Both the position numbers and the translations under genes were made by a program. Positions 27,622 through 37,890 of a stretch of 64,000 nucleotides of DNA are shown here, one piece after another. Where the stretch lies: assembly GCA_902363145.1 (NCBI GenBank), contig CABIZB010000005.1, positions 101,190-165,189 of the forward strand. The letters run 5' to 3'. This DNA is from Oscillospiraceae bacterium. GTDB taxonomy: Bacteria > Bacillota > Clostridia > Oscillospirales > Ruminococcaceae. The notes beneath the pieces were generated by a model. That model saw only the letters and a program-made list of their open reading frames with translations, was not told the DNA's origin and made no database searches. Position 1 is the stretch's first letter. The number at the start of each line of letters is the position of its first letter.

Positions 27622-27645
27622 AAAAAAAATCGGTTGAAAACCGAT
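27622..27645 (-). terminator. Riboswitch expression-platform terminator
   Basis: On the minus strand ATCGGTT, 3-nt loop, AACCGAT, then eight T. It lies between the lysine aptamer and asd, so ligand-bound aptamer is expected to favour it. Confidence 0.9.
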
Positions 27646-27676
27646 CCATCATAACTATATAATGTATAAAGTGTCA

Positions 27677-27847
27677 GATAGCACTCCATCATACAATCAT
27701 GATGACAATCATATACCTGTTCGGCATATGCTCAGCAGGGTCGTAAACCGCATCACGACGGAGCTTCGGCAGCATCGCCTTTCCCCTGACATACATTCGG
27801 AGCGGAAGCCTCTGTCAGGTTACTGATCTTTACTGCGCCTCTATCAG
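27677..27847 (-). ncRNA. Lysine riboswitch (L-box) aptamer
   Basis: On the minus strand the aptamer opens with GATAGAGGCGC and AGTAAC, continues with GGGGAAAGGCGATG and GCCGAAGC, and closes with GCTATC, which pairs with the opening GATAG. These are the conserved L-box core elements. It lies between a consensus promoter and a terminator ahead of asd, so excess lysine should stop transcription of asd-GNAT-dapA-dapB. Confidence 0.93.
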
Positions 27848-27855
27848 TTTTTTTT

Positions 27856-27884
27856 ATTATATAATATTGCACAGCCTTTGTCAA
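27856..27884 (-). promoter_or_regulatory. Promoter of the lysine operon
   Basis: Minus strand TTGACA (27884-27879), 17 bp, TATAAT (27861-27856), about 10 bp before the aptamer. Confidence 0.9.
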
Positions 27885-27961
27885 TACCAAATTTAAATAA
27901 TTTTATGCTATTAACCGCTGCGGAGTGTCTTTCGGGGCGGGTATGAAAGGATAAATACAAT

Positions 27962-29188
27962 TTGAAAAACATCACGGTCGATTTTGCTCAGCTTGATTCA
28001 AAAGAGAAGCTGGAGGCTTTTCTTGAAAGGGAGGTCTCATCAGGGGATTCGGTCCATCTGAAAAACTATCACAGGGAGCTTATGCCCTGGGCTGAGGAAG
28101 CTGTGTCAAAGCTGAAAGCCTCTCCCGACGTTGTTGTCACCACCGAGATAGACCCTGAGAATATGCTCCGTTCGGACTTTTACTATGATCTGCCCGAAGA
28201 GCTTATCGCACAGACGCCTGTGGAGCCGAGAAATGCTTCCCGCCTTATGTGCGTTGACCGTCAGAGCGGCGATATCACACATGACCATTTCTATAATCTA
28301 TGCAAGCACCTGAAAAAAGGTGATTTGCTGGTAATGAACGATTCCAGAGTGCTTCCCGCACGTCTTTACGGCGAAAAGGAGGGCACAGGCTCATTTATCG
28401 AGTTCCTGCTCCTTGAACAGAAGGGCGATAAGCTTTGGGAGATACTTGTCCGTCCCGGCAAAAAGGCAAAGCCCGGCACACGCTTTTCTTTCGGCAACGG
28501 CAGGCTGAAGGCTGAGATACTTGAGACTGTTGAGGGCGGCAACCGCATTGCAAAGTTTGAGTGCGATGGCAATTTCTTCACTGCCCTTGAAGATATCGGT
28601 CAGATGCCTCTTCCGCCCTACATCACCAAAAAGCTGGAGGATAAGGAGCGCTATCAGACAGTATATTCCCACGAGCTTGGCTCTGCCGCAGCTCCCACCG
28701 CAGGACTGCACTTTACAAATGAAATGCTTGACGACCTGCGTGCCAAGGGAATAAACACCGCATTCGTCACACTTCATGTAGGACTTGGCACATTCCGTCC
28801 CGTAAAGGAGGACGAGGTGCTCAAACACAAGATGCACTCCGAGCATTATCATCTGCCAAAGGAAACGGCGGAGCTTATCAAAAAGACCAAGGCTGAGGGC
28901 GGCCGTGTAATTGCCGTGGGAACCACCTCCTGCCGTACTCTTGAAAGCGTGGGCACATTCTTTGAGGATATGGACGAGCACGAGGGCTACACCGATATTT
29001 TCATTTACCCCGGCTACAAATTCAAGGTCATCGACGGACTTATCACAAACTTCCATCTGCCCGAAAGCACCCTTATAATGCTTGTTTCCGCATTTATGGG
29101 CTACGACAACACCATGAACGCATACAAGACCGCAGTTGAGGACAAATACAGATTTTTCAGCTTCGGCGATGCTATGCTGATATTGTGA
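27962..29188 (+). CDS. queA: tRNA preQ1(34) S-adenosylmethionine ribosyltransferase-isomerase, N-terminally extended
   Basis: 408 residues from TTG 27962 (GAAAGGAT 9 nt upstream). QueA homology begins at residue 68 ([16 protein letters not shown]) and covers 341 residues, the normal family length; motifs [26 protein letters not shown] and LHVGLGTF are present. It makes epoxyqueuosine on tRNA. The first 67 residues are an unrecognised, charged extension. An internal ATG at 28163 would give the standard protein but has no good ribosome site. tgt, the preceding step in the pathway, lies 0.9 kb downstream. Confidence 0.92.
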   Translation: MKNITVDFAQLDSKEKLEAFLEREVSSGDSVHLKNYHRELMPWAEEAVSKLKASPDVVVTTEIDPENMLRSDFYYDLPEELIAQTPVEPRNASRLMCVDRQSGDITHDHFYNLCKHLKKGDLLVMNDSRVLPARLYGEKEGTGSFIEFLLLEQKGDKLWEILVRPGKKAKPGTRFSFGNGRLKAEILETVEGGNRIAKFECDGNFFTALEDIGQMPLPPYITKKLEDKERYQTVYSHELGSAAAPTAGLHFTNEMLDDLRAKGINTAFVTLHVGLGTFRPVKEDEVLKHKMHSEHYHLPKETAELIKKTKAEGGRVIAVGTTSCRTLESVGTFFEDMDEHEGYTDIFIYPGYKFKVIDGLITNFHLPESTLIMLVSAFMGYDNTMNAYKTAVEDKYRFFSFGDAMLIL

Positions 29189-29246
29189 TATGCTTTTGCA
29201 TATGACGGTTCGGGCTGTTCTTTGAATACATTATGGGGGTAATGAT

Positions 29247-29972
29247 ATGAACGACATCTGCATTGAAAAAGACATTGTGACAGATGAGTATGATGCACCC
29301 AAGGGTGCGGGCTTTTATATAACGACAGTTATTCTTGTGCTTGCCTGTGCAGGACTGTCACTGCTGAGCATTCCTCTGCTGAACCATTATCAGGGGGGAG
29401 CGGAAAATGTTTTCGGAGTGATAGAGGCTGCATGGAGCAAGGCATGGTGGTCAAAGCTGCTTATCATAGTCGGAGGGCTGCTGCTCATATTTTTCGGCTA
29501 TGCCATAAATTATGCTGACGATGTGTTAAGATGCCTGCCGCTGGGAAATTCCATAAAAAATCGCTTTGATTTCAGGCTTTTTGAGGCTCACCCTCTGCTG
29601 AGATTTGCTCCTGCCGCACTTCTTGCAATTTTCTTTGCCGTAACGGTGGTAGCAGAGCTTTTCGGCAAGCCTGAGGGTATAACTGAATACAGCCTTTCGG
29701 GCGAGGGATACACGGGATATCAGTGGTTCGAGCAGATAATCACGCTCCTTGCCATATTCTCCCTGCTGATGATAATAGCGGACGGCGTAATAAACGCAGG
29801 CATTATAGGTTCGCTGATACATAACCCAGTGGTGATATGCTCCAACGTAGCCGCATTTGCCGCAGCTGCATTTATAATGGTGCTGGGCGTTGCGATCATC
29901 GGACTGGCAATAGCGCTTGTTATAGTGGCGTTTATTTTCAGGATAGCTTTTATTGTGCTGCTGCGAAGATAA
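29247..29972 (+). CDS. Hypothetical multi-pass membrane protein
   Basis: 241 residues with about six hydrophobic helices (near 25-47, 70-88, 118-136, 162-182, 190-205, 208-236). The N-terminal 20 residues are acidic and cytosolic-looking. Ribosome site GGGGGTAA. It lies between queA and tgt, but nothing in the sequence ties it to queuosine; a precursor transporter is only a positional guess. No family recognised. Confidence 0.6.
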   Translation: MNDICIEKDIVTDEYDAPKGAGFYITTVILVLACAGLSLLSIPLLNHYQGGAENVFGVIEAAWSKAWWSKLLIIVGGLLLIFFGYAINYADDVLRCLPLGNSIKNRFDFRLFEAHPLLRFAPAALLAIFFAVTVVAELFGKPEGITEYSLSGEGYTGYQWFEQIITLLAIFSLLMIIADGVINAGIIGSLIHNPVVICSNVAAFAAAAFIMVLGVAIIGLAIALVIVAFIFRIAFIVLLRR

Positions 29973-29985
29973 TGCCGATATGCTC

Positions 29986-30015
29986 TTGACTTTTTGAGCG
30001 GGAGTATAATATAAT
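29986..30015 (+). promoter_or_regulatory. Probable tgt promoter
   Basis: TTGACT (29986-29991), 18 bp, TATAAT (30010-30015). Confidence 0.6.
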
Positions 30016-30040
30016 ATTAAATATGATAACCGTATCCGAC

Positions 30041-30077
30041 AAGCAGGAAACCAAATAATAAAACGGGCTTCCTGCTT
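30041..30077 (+). terminator. Terminator-like hairpin in the tgt leader
   Basis: AAGCAGGAA pairs with TTCCTGCTT, followed by TTACTTT. It lies downstream of the tgt promoter and before the ribosome site, so it may be an attenuator. I see no preQ1 aptamer consensus in the short leader. Confidence 0.5.
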
Positions 30078-30088
30078 TTACTTTATAA

Positions 30089-31291
<1,203 letters not shown>

Positions 31292-31310
31292 TTTATGTGA
31301 TATTAATCCT

Positions 31311-31349
31311 GCGGCTCAGGCGGAATTTGTCCGTTTGAGCCGCTTTTTG
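31311..31349 (+). terminator. tgt terminator
   Basis: GCGGCTCA pairs with TGAGCCGC around an inner GGCGG/CCG stem, then TTTTTGTT. Confidence 0.88.
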
Positions 31350-31411
31350 TTGACAGTAACAATTTAATGAGTGTATTATAACAAAAATTCTTAGACAGTA
31401 CACAAAAAAGA

Positions 31412-31441
31412 CTGAACTTTTCTTTTGCGATATGCTATTAT
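31412..31441 (+). promoter_or_regulatory. Candidate promoter for the HAD phosphatase
   Basis: CTGAAC (31412-31417), 18 bp, TATTAT (31436-31441). A second candidate pair, TTGACA (31350) and TATTAT (31374), lies upstream. Confidence 0.35.
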
Positions 31442-31523
31442 AAATGAGTAACGCATCGACCTGATAAAGGAATGAGAAGCCTGTGATCCAGGGATAATAA
31501 GGCTCTCAAAAAGGAATGATAAT

Positions 31524-32183
31524 ATGTATAAGCTTGTTATTTTCGATCTGGACGGAACTCTGGTAAATTCTCTTGCCGATCTGGGAAATGCCTGCAATGA
31601 GGCATTGGTAAAGTTCGGGTTCCCTACCTATGATATTGAAAAATACCGCTATTTTGTGGGCGACGGCGTTCCGATGCTCATAAAAAGAGCTGTTCCCGCA
31701 GACAAGGGAACCGATGAGGTGCTGGCAAAGGTCAAGGCTGAGTTTGATGTGATATACCGCCGCACCTATAACCGCCTTACCCGCCCATACGACGGCATTG
31801 TAAAGCTGGTTGCCAACCTTAAAGCCAAGGGAATACTTACCGCAGTTGCCTCCAACAAGCCTGATGAGTTCACTCAGGTAATTGTTTCCGATATGTTTGA
31901 AGCGGGGACGTTTTCATATGTTTCCGGCAAGAAGGACGGCTTTGAAAAGAAGCCCGACCCGGGAATTGCGCTCCACATAATGGAAAAGCTGGGCGTTTCC
32001 CCCGAAGATACGCTTTTTGCGGGCGACTCCTCGGTTGATATGAAAACAGCAACAAATGCGGGCTGCGACAGCATAGGCTGCTTGTGGGGTTTCCGCACAA
32101 GGGATGAGCTTGAAGAAAACCATGCGGTGTATATTGCAGAAACTCCCGCAGATATATATAATGCGGCTGTAAACGGCAAGTAA
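31524..32183 (+). CDS. HAD-family phosphatase, phosphoglycolate phosphatase-like
   Basis: 219 residues. HAD motif 1 FDLDGTLVNS (nucleophile Asp8 or so), motif 2 ASNK, motif 3 Lys in KKPDP, motif 4 GDSSVDM; a helical cap domain (about 15-85) marks subclass I. Probably hydrolyses small phosphate esters such as 2-phosphoglycolate. AAAAAGGAATG precedes ATG. It lies 43 bp before the acyl-CoA ligase gene. Confidence 0.88.
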   Translation: MYKLVIFDLDGTLVNSLADLGNACNEALVKFGFPTYDIEKYRYFVGDGVPMLIKRAVPADKGTDEVLAKVKAEFDVIYRRTYNRLTRPYDGIVKLVANLKAKGILTAVASNKPDEFTQVIVSDMFEAGTFSYVSGKKDGFEKKPDPGIALHIMEKLGVSPEDTLFAGDSSVDMKTATNAGCDSIGCLWGFRTRDELEENHAVYIAETPADIYNAAVNGK

Positions 32184-32226
32184 CAGGGAATTTATTTAAT
32201 TTTATTTTATTTTGGAGGTTAGTTCA

Positions 32227-33894
32227 ATGAACGTTCAGGACGTGCATATGCAGTATATCACAGAGGGCTTTGACGAAAACGGAGTTGTAAACAAATTCGA
32301 CCTTCGTCTTCCCGAAAATTTCAGCTTTGCTTACGATATAATAGACAAAATTGCGGAAATAGAGCCTGACAGACGTGCCATGATATGGTGCGATGACGAG
32401 GGCAGAGAGCGTATCTTTACTTACGGCGAGCTTTCGCTGCTTTCAAACCGTGCTGCAAATATGCTGCTGGACAAGGGCGTGAAAAAGGGCGACAAGGTAA
32501 TGACCGTCCTCAAGCGCCACTGGCAGATGTGGATAGTTACCTTTGCACTGGAAAAAATCGGCGCTATCCTTATTCCCGCAACAAATCAGCTGAAGAAAAA
32601 GGACTATACCTACCGCTTTAAATCAGGTGACATAAAGCATATCATTGCCACAGGCGACGGCGATGTACGTGAGAATATCGAAAAGGCGTGCGCAGAATAT
32701 CCCCTTGAACTGAAATTTATCGTAAAGACAAGCGAGCATTATGACGGCTGGATAGATTTTGACGCTGAGCTTATGAACTACCCCGACACTCTGGAGAGAA
32801 TTGCCACAAACGTTGATGACGACTGCATCATGTTCTTCTCCTCAGGCACAACAGGCTACCCCAAAATGGTAATCCATTCCCACAGATACAGCGTTTCCCA
32901 CATACCCACCGCAAAGTACTGGCACAACCTTAACAAGGACAGCATTCACCTTACCATTTCCGAAAGCGGCTGGGGCAAGTTCTTCTGGGGCAAGATATAC
33001 GGTCAGATGGCTCTTGCGGCAACTGTAATGACCTATGATTTTTCAAGGTTCGTTCCCTCAGACGTGCTTCATATCATTGAAAAGTACAAGGTAACTTCTC
33101 TTTGCTGCCCCCCCACAATGTACCGCTTCTTTATCAAGGAGGGCATGGAGGGCCACGATATTTCTTCCCTCAAATATGCCACAACAGCAGGCGAGGCACT
33201 TAATGCCGAGGTTTATAACAAGTTCAAGGAATATACGGGACTTTCTCTTATGGAGGGCTTTGGTCAGACAGAGACCGTTCTGCTTATCGGCAACCCCAAG
33301 GGAAGCGTCAGCCGTTCAGGCTCCATGGGCAAGGCAATGCCTATGTTCAACGTTATCATCGCAGACCCTGAGGGTAATGAATGCCCCGCAGGCACCACAG
33401 GCGAGATATGCGTAAAGCTCCATGAGGGCGTTAACAACGGACTTTTCAAAGGCTACTATAATAATGATGAAGCCAATGAAAAGGCATTTGCATACGGACT
33501 TTACCACACAGGCGATACCGCATACAAGGACGAGGACGGATATTTCTGGTATGTGGGACGTATCGACGACGTTATCAAGTCATCGGGCTACCGCATAGGC
33601 CCCTTTGAGATAGAATCTATCCTTATGGAGCACCCCGCAGTTCTTGAGGTTGCCATCACCGCTGCACCCGACCCAATCAGAGGACAGGTGGTCAAGGCGA
33701 CTATCATACTCACCAGCGAGTACAAGGACAAGGGCGATGAGAAGCTTGTTAAGGAGCTTCAGAACTATGTCAAGGCAAACACTGCTCCCTATAAGTATCC
33801 CAGAATAATCGAGTTCGTTGATGAGCTTCCCAAGACCATCAGCGGCAAGATACGCCGTGTTGAGATCCGTGAGAATGACGGTATAAAGGAATAA
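32227..33894 (+). CDS. AMP-forming acyl-CoA synthetase
   Basis: 555 residues of the ANL superfamily. P-loop FFSSGTTGYPKM, A5 GFGQTET, A7/A8 YHTGDTAYKDEDGYFWYVGR and DVIKSSGYRIGPFEIES, and catalytic Lys in PKTISGKIRR. Full-length and apparently cytosolic; the sequence style matches acetyl- or medium-chain acyl-CoA synthetases (ACSM type). Start at ATG 32227, eight or so nt after GGAGG; an in-frame TTG five codons earlier overlaps that ribosome site. Acyl substrate not predictable here. Followed by repeat B and a terminator. Confidence 0.9.
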   Translation: MNVQDVHMQYITEGFDENGVVNKFDLRLPENFSFAYDIIDKIAEIEPDRRAMIWCDDEGRERIFTYGELSLLSNRAANMLLDKGVKKGDKVMTVLKRHWQMWIVTFALEKIGAILIPATNQLKKKDYTYRFKSGDIKHIIATGDGDVRENIEKACAEYPLELKFIVKTSEHYDGWIDFDAELMNYPDTLERIATNVDDDCIMFFSSGTTGYPKMVIHSHRYSVSHIPTAKYWHNLNKDSIHLTISESGWGKFFWGKIYGQMALAATVMTYDFSRFVPSDVLHIIEKYKVTSLCCPPTMYRFFIKEGMEGHDISSLKYATTAGEALNAEVYNKFKEYTGLSLMEGFGQTETVLLIGNPKGSVSRSGSMGKAMPMFNVIIADPEGNECPAGTTGEICVKLHEGVNNGLFKGYYNNDEANEKAFAYGLYHTGDTAYKDEDGYFWYVGRIDDVIKSSGYRIGPFEIESILMEHPAVLEVAITAAPDPIRGQVVKATIILTSEYKDKGDEKLVKELQNYVKANTAPYKYPRIIEFVDELPKTISGKIRRVEIRENDGIKE

Positions 33895-33907
33895 GAGAAT
33901 TTAATTA

Positions 33908-34009
33908 ATACTAAGCACCAATTAAAAACTATACAAAAAATCGAGCATAATCTTGCGTGTATGGGTTATGTGAAGATTTTTTGTCTATAGTTTTATTGGT
34001 GATCAGTAT
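33908..34009 (+). repeat. 102-bp palindromic repeat, family 1, copy B
   Basis: Same orientation and length as copy A, differing at a few loop bases and one base in the right end (ATCAGTAT). It begins 14 bp after the acyl-CoA ligase stop and ends next to the terminator. Confidence 0.85.
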
Positions 34010-34011
34010 AA

Positions 34012-34042
34012 GGGCTGCTGCACATGATGCGGCGGCCCTTTA
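34012..34042 (+). terminator. Terminator of the acyl-CoA ligase operon
   Basis: GGGCTGCTGC pairs with GCGGCGGCCC using G-U pairs, then TTTATTTAT. Confidence 0.75.
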
Positions 34043-34133
34043 TTTATAGCCATTGGTAAAGACGGCAAAAAACACGCTGCCATGACTTTTGCTTTTGTAA
34101 ACAGTTTTTTCACGGCGTAAAAATACGTGAATG

Positions 34134-34162
34134 TTGAAATGGTTCGCCTTAGATGCTATAAT
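34134..34162 (+). promoter_or_regulatory. Promoter of the YbaK-like gene
   Basis: TTGAAA (34134-34139), 17 bp, TATAAT (34157-34162). Confidence 0.75.
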
Positions 34163-34199
34163 TATATCAATATGATAAACCATGAAAGGAATGACATAT

Positions 34200-34688
34200 A
34201 TGGCTGAGACCAAAACCAATGCAATGCGTATCCTTGATCGTGCCAAGATAAAATATGAGATGCACACATATCCCCACACAGAGGGCGAGGCTGTTGACGG
34301 AATGAACGTGGCAAAGCTTACGGGTCAGGACCCCGTTAAGGTATATAAGACCCTTGTTACAAGAGGGGCTTCCAATCCGTCTAAGAATTTCTACGTTTTC
34401 GTTATCCCTGTTGCCAAGGAGCTTGACCTGAAAAAGGCTGCCAAGGCTGTGGGGGAAAAGTCCGTTGAGATGATACACGTTAAGGAGATAAACGGCATTA
34501 CGGGCTATATCCGTGGGGGCTGCTCTCCTGTGGGCATGAAAAAGCAGTTCAAGACTACCTTCCACGAGGACGTTAACGCTCTTGACACTGTTGTTTTCAG
34601 CGGCGGAAAGATAGGCTTGCAGATAGAAGCCGCTCCTGCCGACATCATCAAGCTCATTAACGGTCAGACTGCGGATATCTGCTACTGA
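34200..34688 (+). CDS. YbaK/EbsC-type aminoacyl-tRNA deacylase
   Basis: 162 residues. Matches the YbaK family that clears Cys-tRNA(Pro) or related mischarged tRNA: VYKTLVTRG with the conserved Lys, KKAAKAVGEKSVEMI, and GYIRGGCSPVGMKK. Start at ATG 34200 with AAAGGAATG upstream; an in-frame ATG six codons before is inside that ribosome site. Single gene with its own promoter. Confidence 0.92.
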   Translation: MAETKTNAMRILDRAKIKYEMHTYPHTEGEAVDGMNVAKLTGQDPVKVYKTLVTRGASNPSKNFYVFVIPVAKELDLKKAAKAVGEKSVEMIHVKEINGITGYIRGGCSPVGMKKQFKTTFHEDVNALDTVVFSGGKIGLQIEAAPADIIKLINGQTADICY

Positions 34689-34726
34689 TATATTTATACG
34701 ATTTTTTGATTTGAATTTTATAGCCT

Positions 34727-34755
34727 TTGCAATGCTGTGATGATATACTTATACA
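34727..34755 (+). promoter_or_regulatory. Candidate promoter of the GH113-like gene
   Basis: TTGCAA (34727-34732), 17 bp, TATACA (34750-34755). Confidence 0.5.
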
Positions 34756-34796
34756 AAGCGTCAAGGCGCTATTAAATACGAAAGGTACTATATATA

Positions 34797-35780
34797 ATGG
34801 AGATAAAAGGATTTACTTACGGCTGGGACAGCCACAAGGGTATGCTTGGCACAGAAAAGGCAAATGAGTCCGTTAAGGCTCTGGCGGCAATGGGCGGCAA
34901 CTGGGCTGCTCTGGCATTTGCGGTAACTCAGGAGAAGTTTTCTTCCTCACGCTTCGGCATGGACTTCCGCTTTGTTGACACCGACAGGGAGATCGAAACT
35001 GCCATCAAGCAGCTTAAGGACAGCGGACTGAAAGTCTGCCTCAAGCCTATCCTCAACTGCGAGGACGGCACATGGAGAGCGAACATCACTTTCCCAGAGA
35101 GAGAATTTCCCATTTATGACGAGCACGGTCGCCTGAAAAGCTACTGGAACGAGTGGTTTTCATGCTATACTGCATTCATCTGCCACTATGCGGAGATAGC
35201 CGAATACACAGGCTGCGAAATGCTGTGCATCGGCTGCGAGATGATAGGCACCGAGCACAAGGAGGAGCAGTGGCGTGAGCTTATCGCAAAGGTTCGTGAG
35301 ATATATCACGGCCCGTTGGTCTATAACGCAAACCACGGCAAGGAAGAGAACGTTACCTGGTTCGACGCACTGGACTACATTGGCACATCGGCATATTATC
35401 CTGTGGAAAAAGAGGGCGGAGCAAGCGCTGACGAGATGGTCAAAGCCTGGGAGCACCACAAGGTCGGCATGAAGAAGATAGCCGAGAAGTTCGGCAAGAA
35501 GATAATCTTCATGGAGATAGGCTGCCGCAGCGCAAGAGGCTGTGCGGCTATGCCTTGGGACTTTGTTCATCAGGAGTTCCCCAGAGACGAGGACGAGCAG
35601 GCGAATTTCTACGAGAGCGCACTGAGAGCCATGTGTGACGAGCCTTACTTTGAGGGCTTTTTCTGGTGGGACTGGGAAACAAATCTTATGGCGCCCGAGA
35701 GGATCGCTGTTGACACAGGCTTCGGTATCCACGGCAAAAAGGCTGAAAAGGTGCTGACAGAGTGGTACAGGAATAAGTGA
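34797..35780 (+). CDS. GH113-like glycoside hydrolase (probable beta-mannosidic activity)
   Basis: 327 residues, clan GH-A type barrel. Likely acid/base E148 in CIGCEMIGT and nucleophile E240 in IIFMEIGCRS; WDWE near the C-terminus may line the active site. The pattern fits GH113, whose characterised members are beta-mannanases. No signal peptide, so it should act on imported oligosaccharides. Ribosome site GAAAGGTAC precedes ATG. Monocistronic between a promoter and a terminator. Confidence 0.78.
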   Translation: MEIKGFTYGWDSHKGMLGTEKANESVKALAAMGGNWAALAFAVTQEKFSSSRFGMDFRFVDTDREIETAIKQLKDSGLKVCLKPILNCEDGTWRANITFPEREFPIYDEHGRLKSYWNEWFSCYTAFICHYAEIAEYTGCEMLCIGCEMIGTEHKEEQWRELIAKVREIYHGPLVYNANHGKEENVTWFDALDYIGTSAYYPVEKEGGASADEMVKAWEHHKVGMKKIAEKFGKKIIFMEIGCRSARGCAAMPWDFVHQEFPRDEDEQANFYESALRAMCDEPYFEGFFWWDWETNLMAPERIAVDTGFGIHGKKAEKVLTEWYRNK

Positions 35781-35797
35781 TATACTATAATAATAGC

Positions 35798-35833
35798 AAA
35801 GGACTGTTGCATTACACTGCGGCAGTCCTTTTT
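35798..35833 (+). terminator. Terminator of the GH113-like gene
   Basis: AAAGGACTGTTGC pairs with GCGGCAGTCCTTT, then TTTC. Confidence 0.85.
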
Positions 35834-35857
35834 CTTTTGAAAAATTTCTCATACCTA

Positions 35858-35911
35858 TTGACAAATGTGTATATATAGCTTATAATGTATATATCCAATA
35901 TATACATTATA
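35858..35911 (+). promoter_or_regulatory. Promoter with a perfect 31-bp palindromic operator for the GntR-ABC operon
   Basis: TTGACA (35858-35863), 17 bp, TATAAT (35881-35886). Starting at the -10 itself is TATAATGTATATAT, CCA, ATATATACATTATA (35881-35911), a perfect 14-bp inverted repeat. A bound dimer would cover -10 and the start site, fitting autorepression by the YtrA-type regulator encoded next. Confidence 0.9.
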
Positions 35912-35924
35912 AGGCGGTGAGTAA

Positions 35925-36302
35925 TTGCAGATACTTATAAATAATACGGACGGAACACCCATATATGAGCAGATATACCGACAGATAAAGGAAATGATCC
36001 TTTCGGGCTTGCTGAAAGCGGGGGACGCTCTGCCCTCAATGCGTGTGTTGGCGCAGCAGCTGAGGATAAGCGTAATAACCACCAAAAGAGCCTACGAAGA
36101 GCTTGAACGGGACGGATTTATCGAGTCATTCACGGGAAAGGGTAGCTTTGTAAGGTCAAAAAGCTCTGAGCTTATCAGGGAGGAAAATCTGAAAATAATC
36201 GACGCTTCCATATCCGCCGCCTGCGATGCGGCTGTGAAATGCGGCATATCGGAAGATGAACTGAAAGAACTTATCGACATTATGTACAGCGGAAAGGATT
36301 GA
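35925..36302 (+). CDS. GntR-family (YtrA subfamily) regulator
   Basis: 125 residues. N-terminal GntR winged helix (PIYEQIYRQIKEMIL, LPSMRVLAQQLRIS, TTKRAYEELERDGF, TGKGSFV) and a short 45-residue helical tail, the size that defines the YtrA subfamily. Start TTG 35925 with GGCGGTGAG upstream. First gene of an operon with an ABC ATPase and two permeases; YtrA-type regulators typically repress such transporters until a membrane-active compound is present. Confidence 0.92.
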   Translation: MQILINNTDGTPIYEQIYRQIKEMILSGLLKAGDALPSMRVLAQQLRISVITTKRAYEELERDGFIESFTGKGSFVRSKSSELIREENLKIIDASISAACDAAVKCGISEDELKELIDIMYSGKD

Positions 36303-36307
36303 TTTTT

Positions 36308-37171
36308 ATGACAGGCATAAATGCTGCGGAGCTTAGAAACGTTTGCAAGGTGCGCAAGGACTTTAAGATAGACAATGTTTCTTTTAAGCTTCCGTCGGGA
36401 ACTATAACGGGTTTTGTGGGCGAAAACGGTGCGGGAAAAACAACCGTGATAGAGCTTATCCTTGACATAATCAAGCGTGACAGCGGTGAGATACTTGTTT
36501 TCGGAATGGACAACATCACCCACCGAAGCGAGATACACGAGGACATAGGTGTGGTCTTTGACACGGTGAAATTTCCCGATACTCTGACCGCCTGCGACCT
36601 TAATAAAATTATGTCGGGCATATACAAAAATTGGGACGAAGATGAGTTTGTGGGCTACTGTGCAAGATTTGCCCTGCCTATTGACAAGAAATTTGCCCGG
36701 TTTTCACGGGGCATGACTATGAAGCTCTCCCTTGCGGCGGCATTTTCCCACAAGGCAAAGCTGCTTATCCTTGATGAGCCTACAGGCGGACTTGACCCTG
36801 CCGCACGGAATGAGATACTGGACATTATTCAGGAATTTGTCTGCGATGAGGAGCATACGGTGCTGTTTTCATCGCATATCATAGGCGACCTTGAGCGCAT
36901 TGCCGACAGGATAGTGTTTATCAGGGGCGGTCGGATAATTTTCTCGGAAGATACCATTGAGCTGAGCGAAACGAGAGCTGTGGCAAAATTCGGCGAGGAG
37001 GATATTCCACGCATTTCCTCTGAGGAGTACACGGGGCTGAGAAAAACGCCCTTCGGCTGTGAAGCGCTGGTCACAGACCGCAGGGCGTTTGCGGAAAAAT
37101 ACCCCGACATAATGCTTTGCAACGCATCGGTCGAGGACATCATTGTATTTTCAAGCAGAGGTGTGAAATGA
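36308..37171 (+). CDS. ABC transporter ATP-binding protein
   Basis: 287 residues. Walker A GENGAGKTT, signature FSRGMTMKL, Walker B LLILDEPTGGLDP, switch His in FSSHII. ATG 36308 has AAAGGATT upstream and sits 5 bp after the regulator's stop. The C-terminal 70 residues resemble the extra domain of drug- or peptide-exporter ATPases. It overlaps the first permease by 4 bp. Confidence 0.93.
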   Translation: MTGINAAELRNVCKVRKDFKIDNVSFKLPSGTITGFVGENGAGKTTVIELILDIIKRDSGEILVFGMDNITHRSEIHEDIGVVFDTVKFPDTLTACDLNKIMSGIYKNWDEDEFVGYCARFALPIDKKFARFSRGMTMKLSLAAAFSHKAKLLILDEPTGGLDPAARNEILDIIQEFVCDEEHTVLFSSHIIGDLERIADRIVFIRGGRIIFSEDTIELSETRAVAKFGEEDIPRISSEEYTGLRKTPFGCEALVTDRRAFAEKYPDIMLCNASVEDIIVFSSRGVK

Positions 37172-37890
37172 AAGAACTGATATTCAGGCATCTGACAGCC
37201 AGCCGAAAAAATCTGCGGTTCGGACTTATCCTTTCGCTGGGGCTGTTCGTGTTTACATTCCTTATTTATCTCAGCTCAGTATGCGGAAACCTTAAAGCAA
37301 TGGGCATTGCCGAAAGCGAGGTCTTTCCATATCTGATAATGACCTTTATCAGTCTGACTGCCATTGTTCCCATGATGACAGGCCTTGCGGGGCAGTCGAT
37401 GAAAAAGGATTCGGACAGCGGCTTTGACAGATTCATGCTGGCATCTCCCGTAAGCGTGGAAAAAGATGTATTGTCGCTTTATCTGTTCGTCATTATAATG
37501 ACAGGCGGGTTTATACTTTTGTCGGAGGCTTATGTCGGGCTTTTTGTGGCAATGGGAGTTCTACCTGCCGATATATCATGTTTTGTGCTGATTTTGATAG
37601 TCGGAGCTGCCGATGTGATATATACAGCGATACAGATACCGGCTGGTTATTCCAAAACAAACCCTGACGCATTTATGGCCGTTACAATGTTTGTAATAGG
37701 AGCGATCAGCTTAGGCATATCGCTTGTTATTCCCGATATATCGTCAGACCCAGTCACAGTTTTCCGTGGCATGGTGGCTGCTGCTCCCGTCCTTTGGACG
37801 ATTATGCCTGTGGCGGCATATGCAGGGCTGTTTGCTGTATCGTTTCTCATTAGCACTGAATTCAGGAAAGGCAGGGTGTATAACTCATGA
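37168..37890 (+). CDS. ABC-2 type permease
   Basis: 240 residues with six predicted membrane helices. ATG 37168 overlaps the ATPase stop. The central charged loop (GQSMKKDSDSGFDRFMLASPVS) matches the ABC-2 membrane family seen next to YtrA-type regulators. Likely pairs with the next permease as a heterodimer. Confidence 0.82.
   Translation: MKELIFRHLTASRKNLRFGLILSLGLFVFTFLIYLSSVCGNLKAMGIAESEVFPYLIMTFISLTAIVPMMTGLAGQSMKKDSDSGFDRFMLASPVSVEKDVLSLYLFVIIMTGGFILLSEAYVGLFVAMGVLPADISCFVLILIVGAADVIYTAIQIPAGYSKTNPDAFMAVTMFVIGAISLGISLVIPDISSDPVTVFRGMVAAAPVLWTIMPVAAYAGLFAVSFLISTEFRKGRVYNS

Noticed and set aside
26496-27692. Longer N-terminus of Asd
   Set aside because: The extra 38 codons lie in the riboswitch terminator, while ATG 27578 has an AAAGGAG site and starts the NADP-binding motif.
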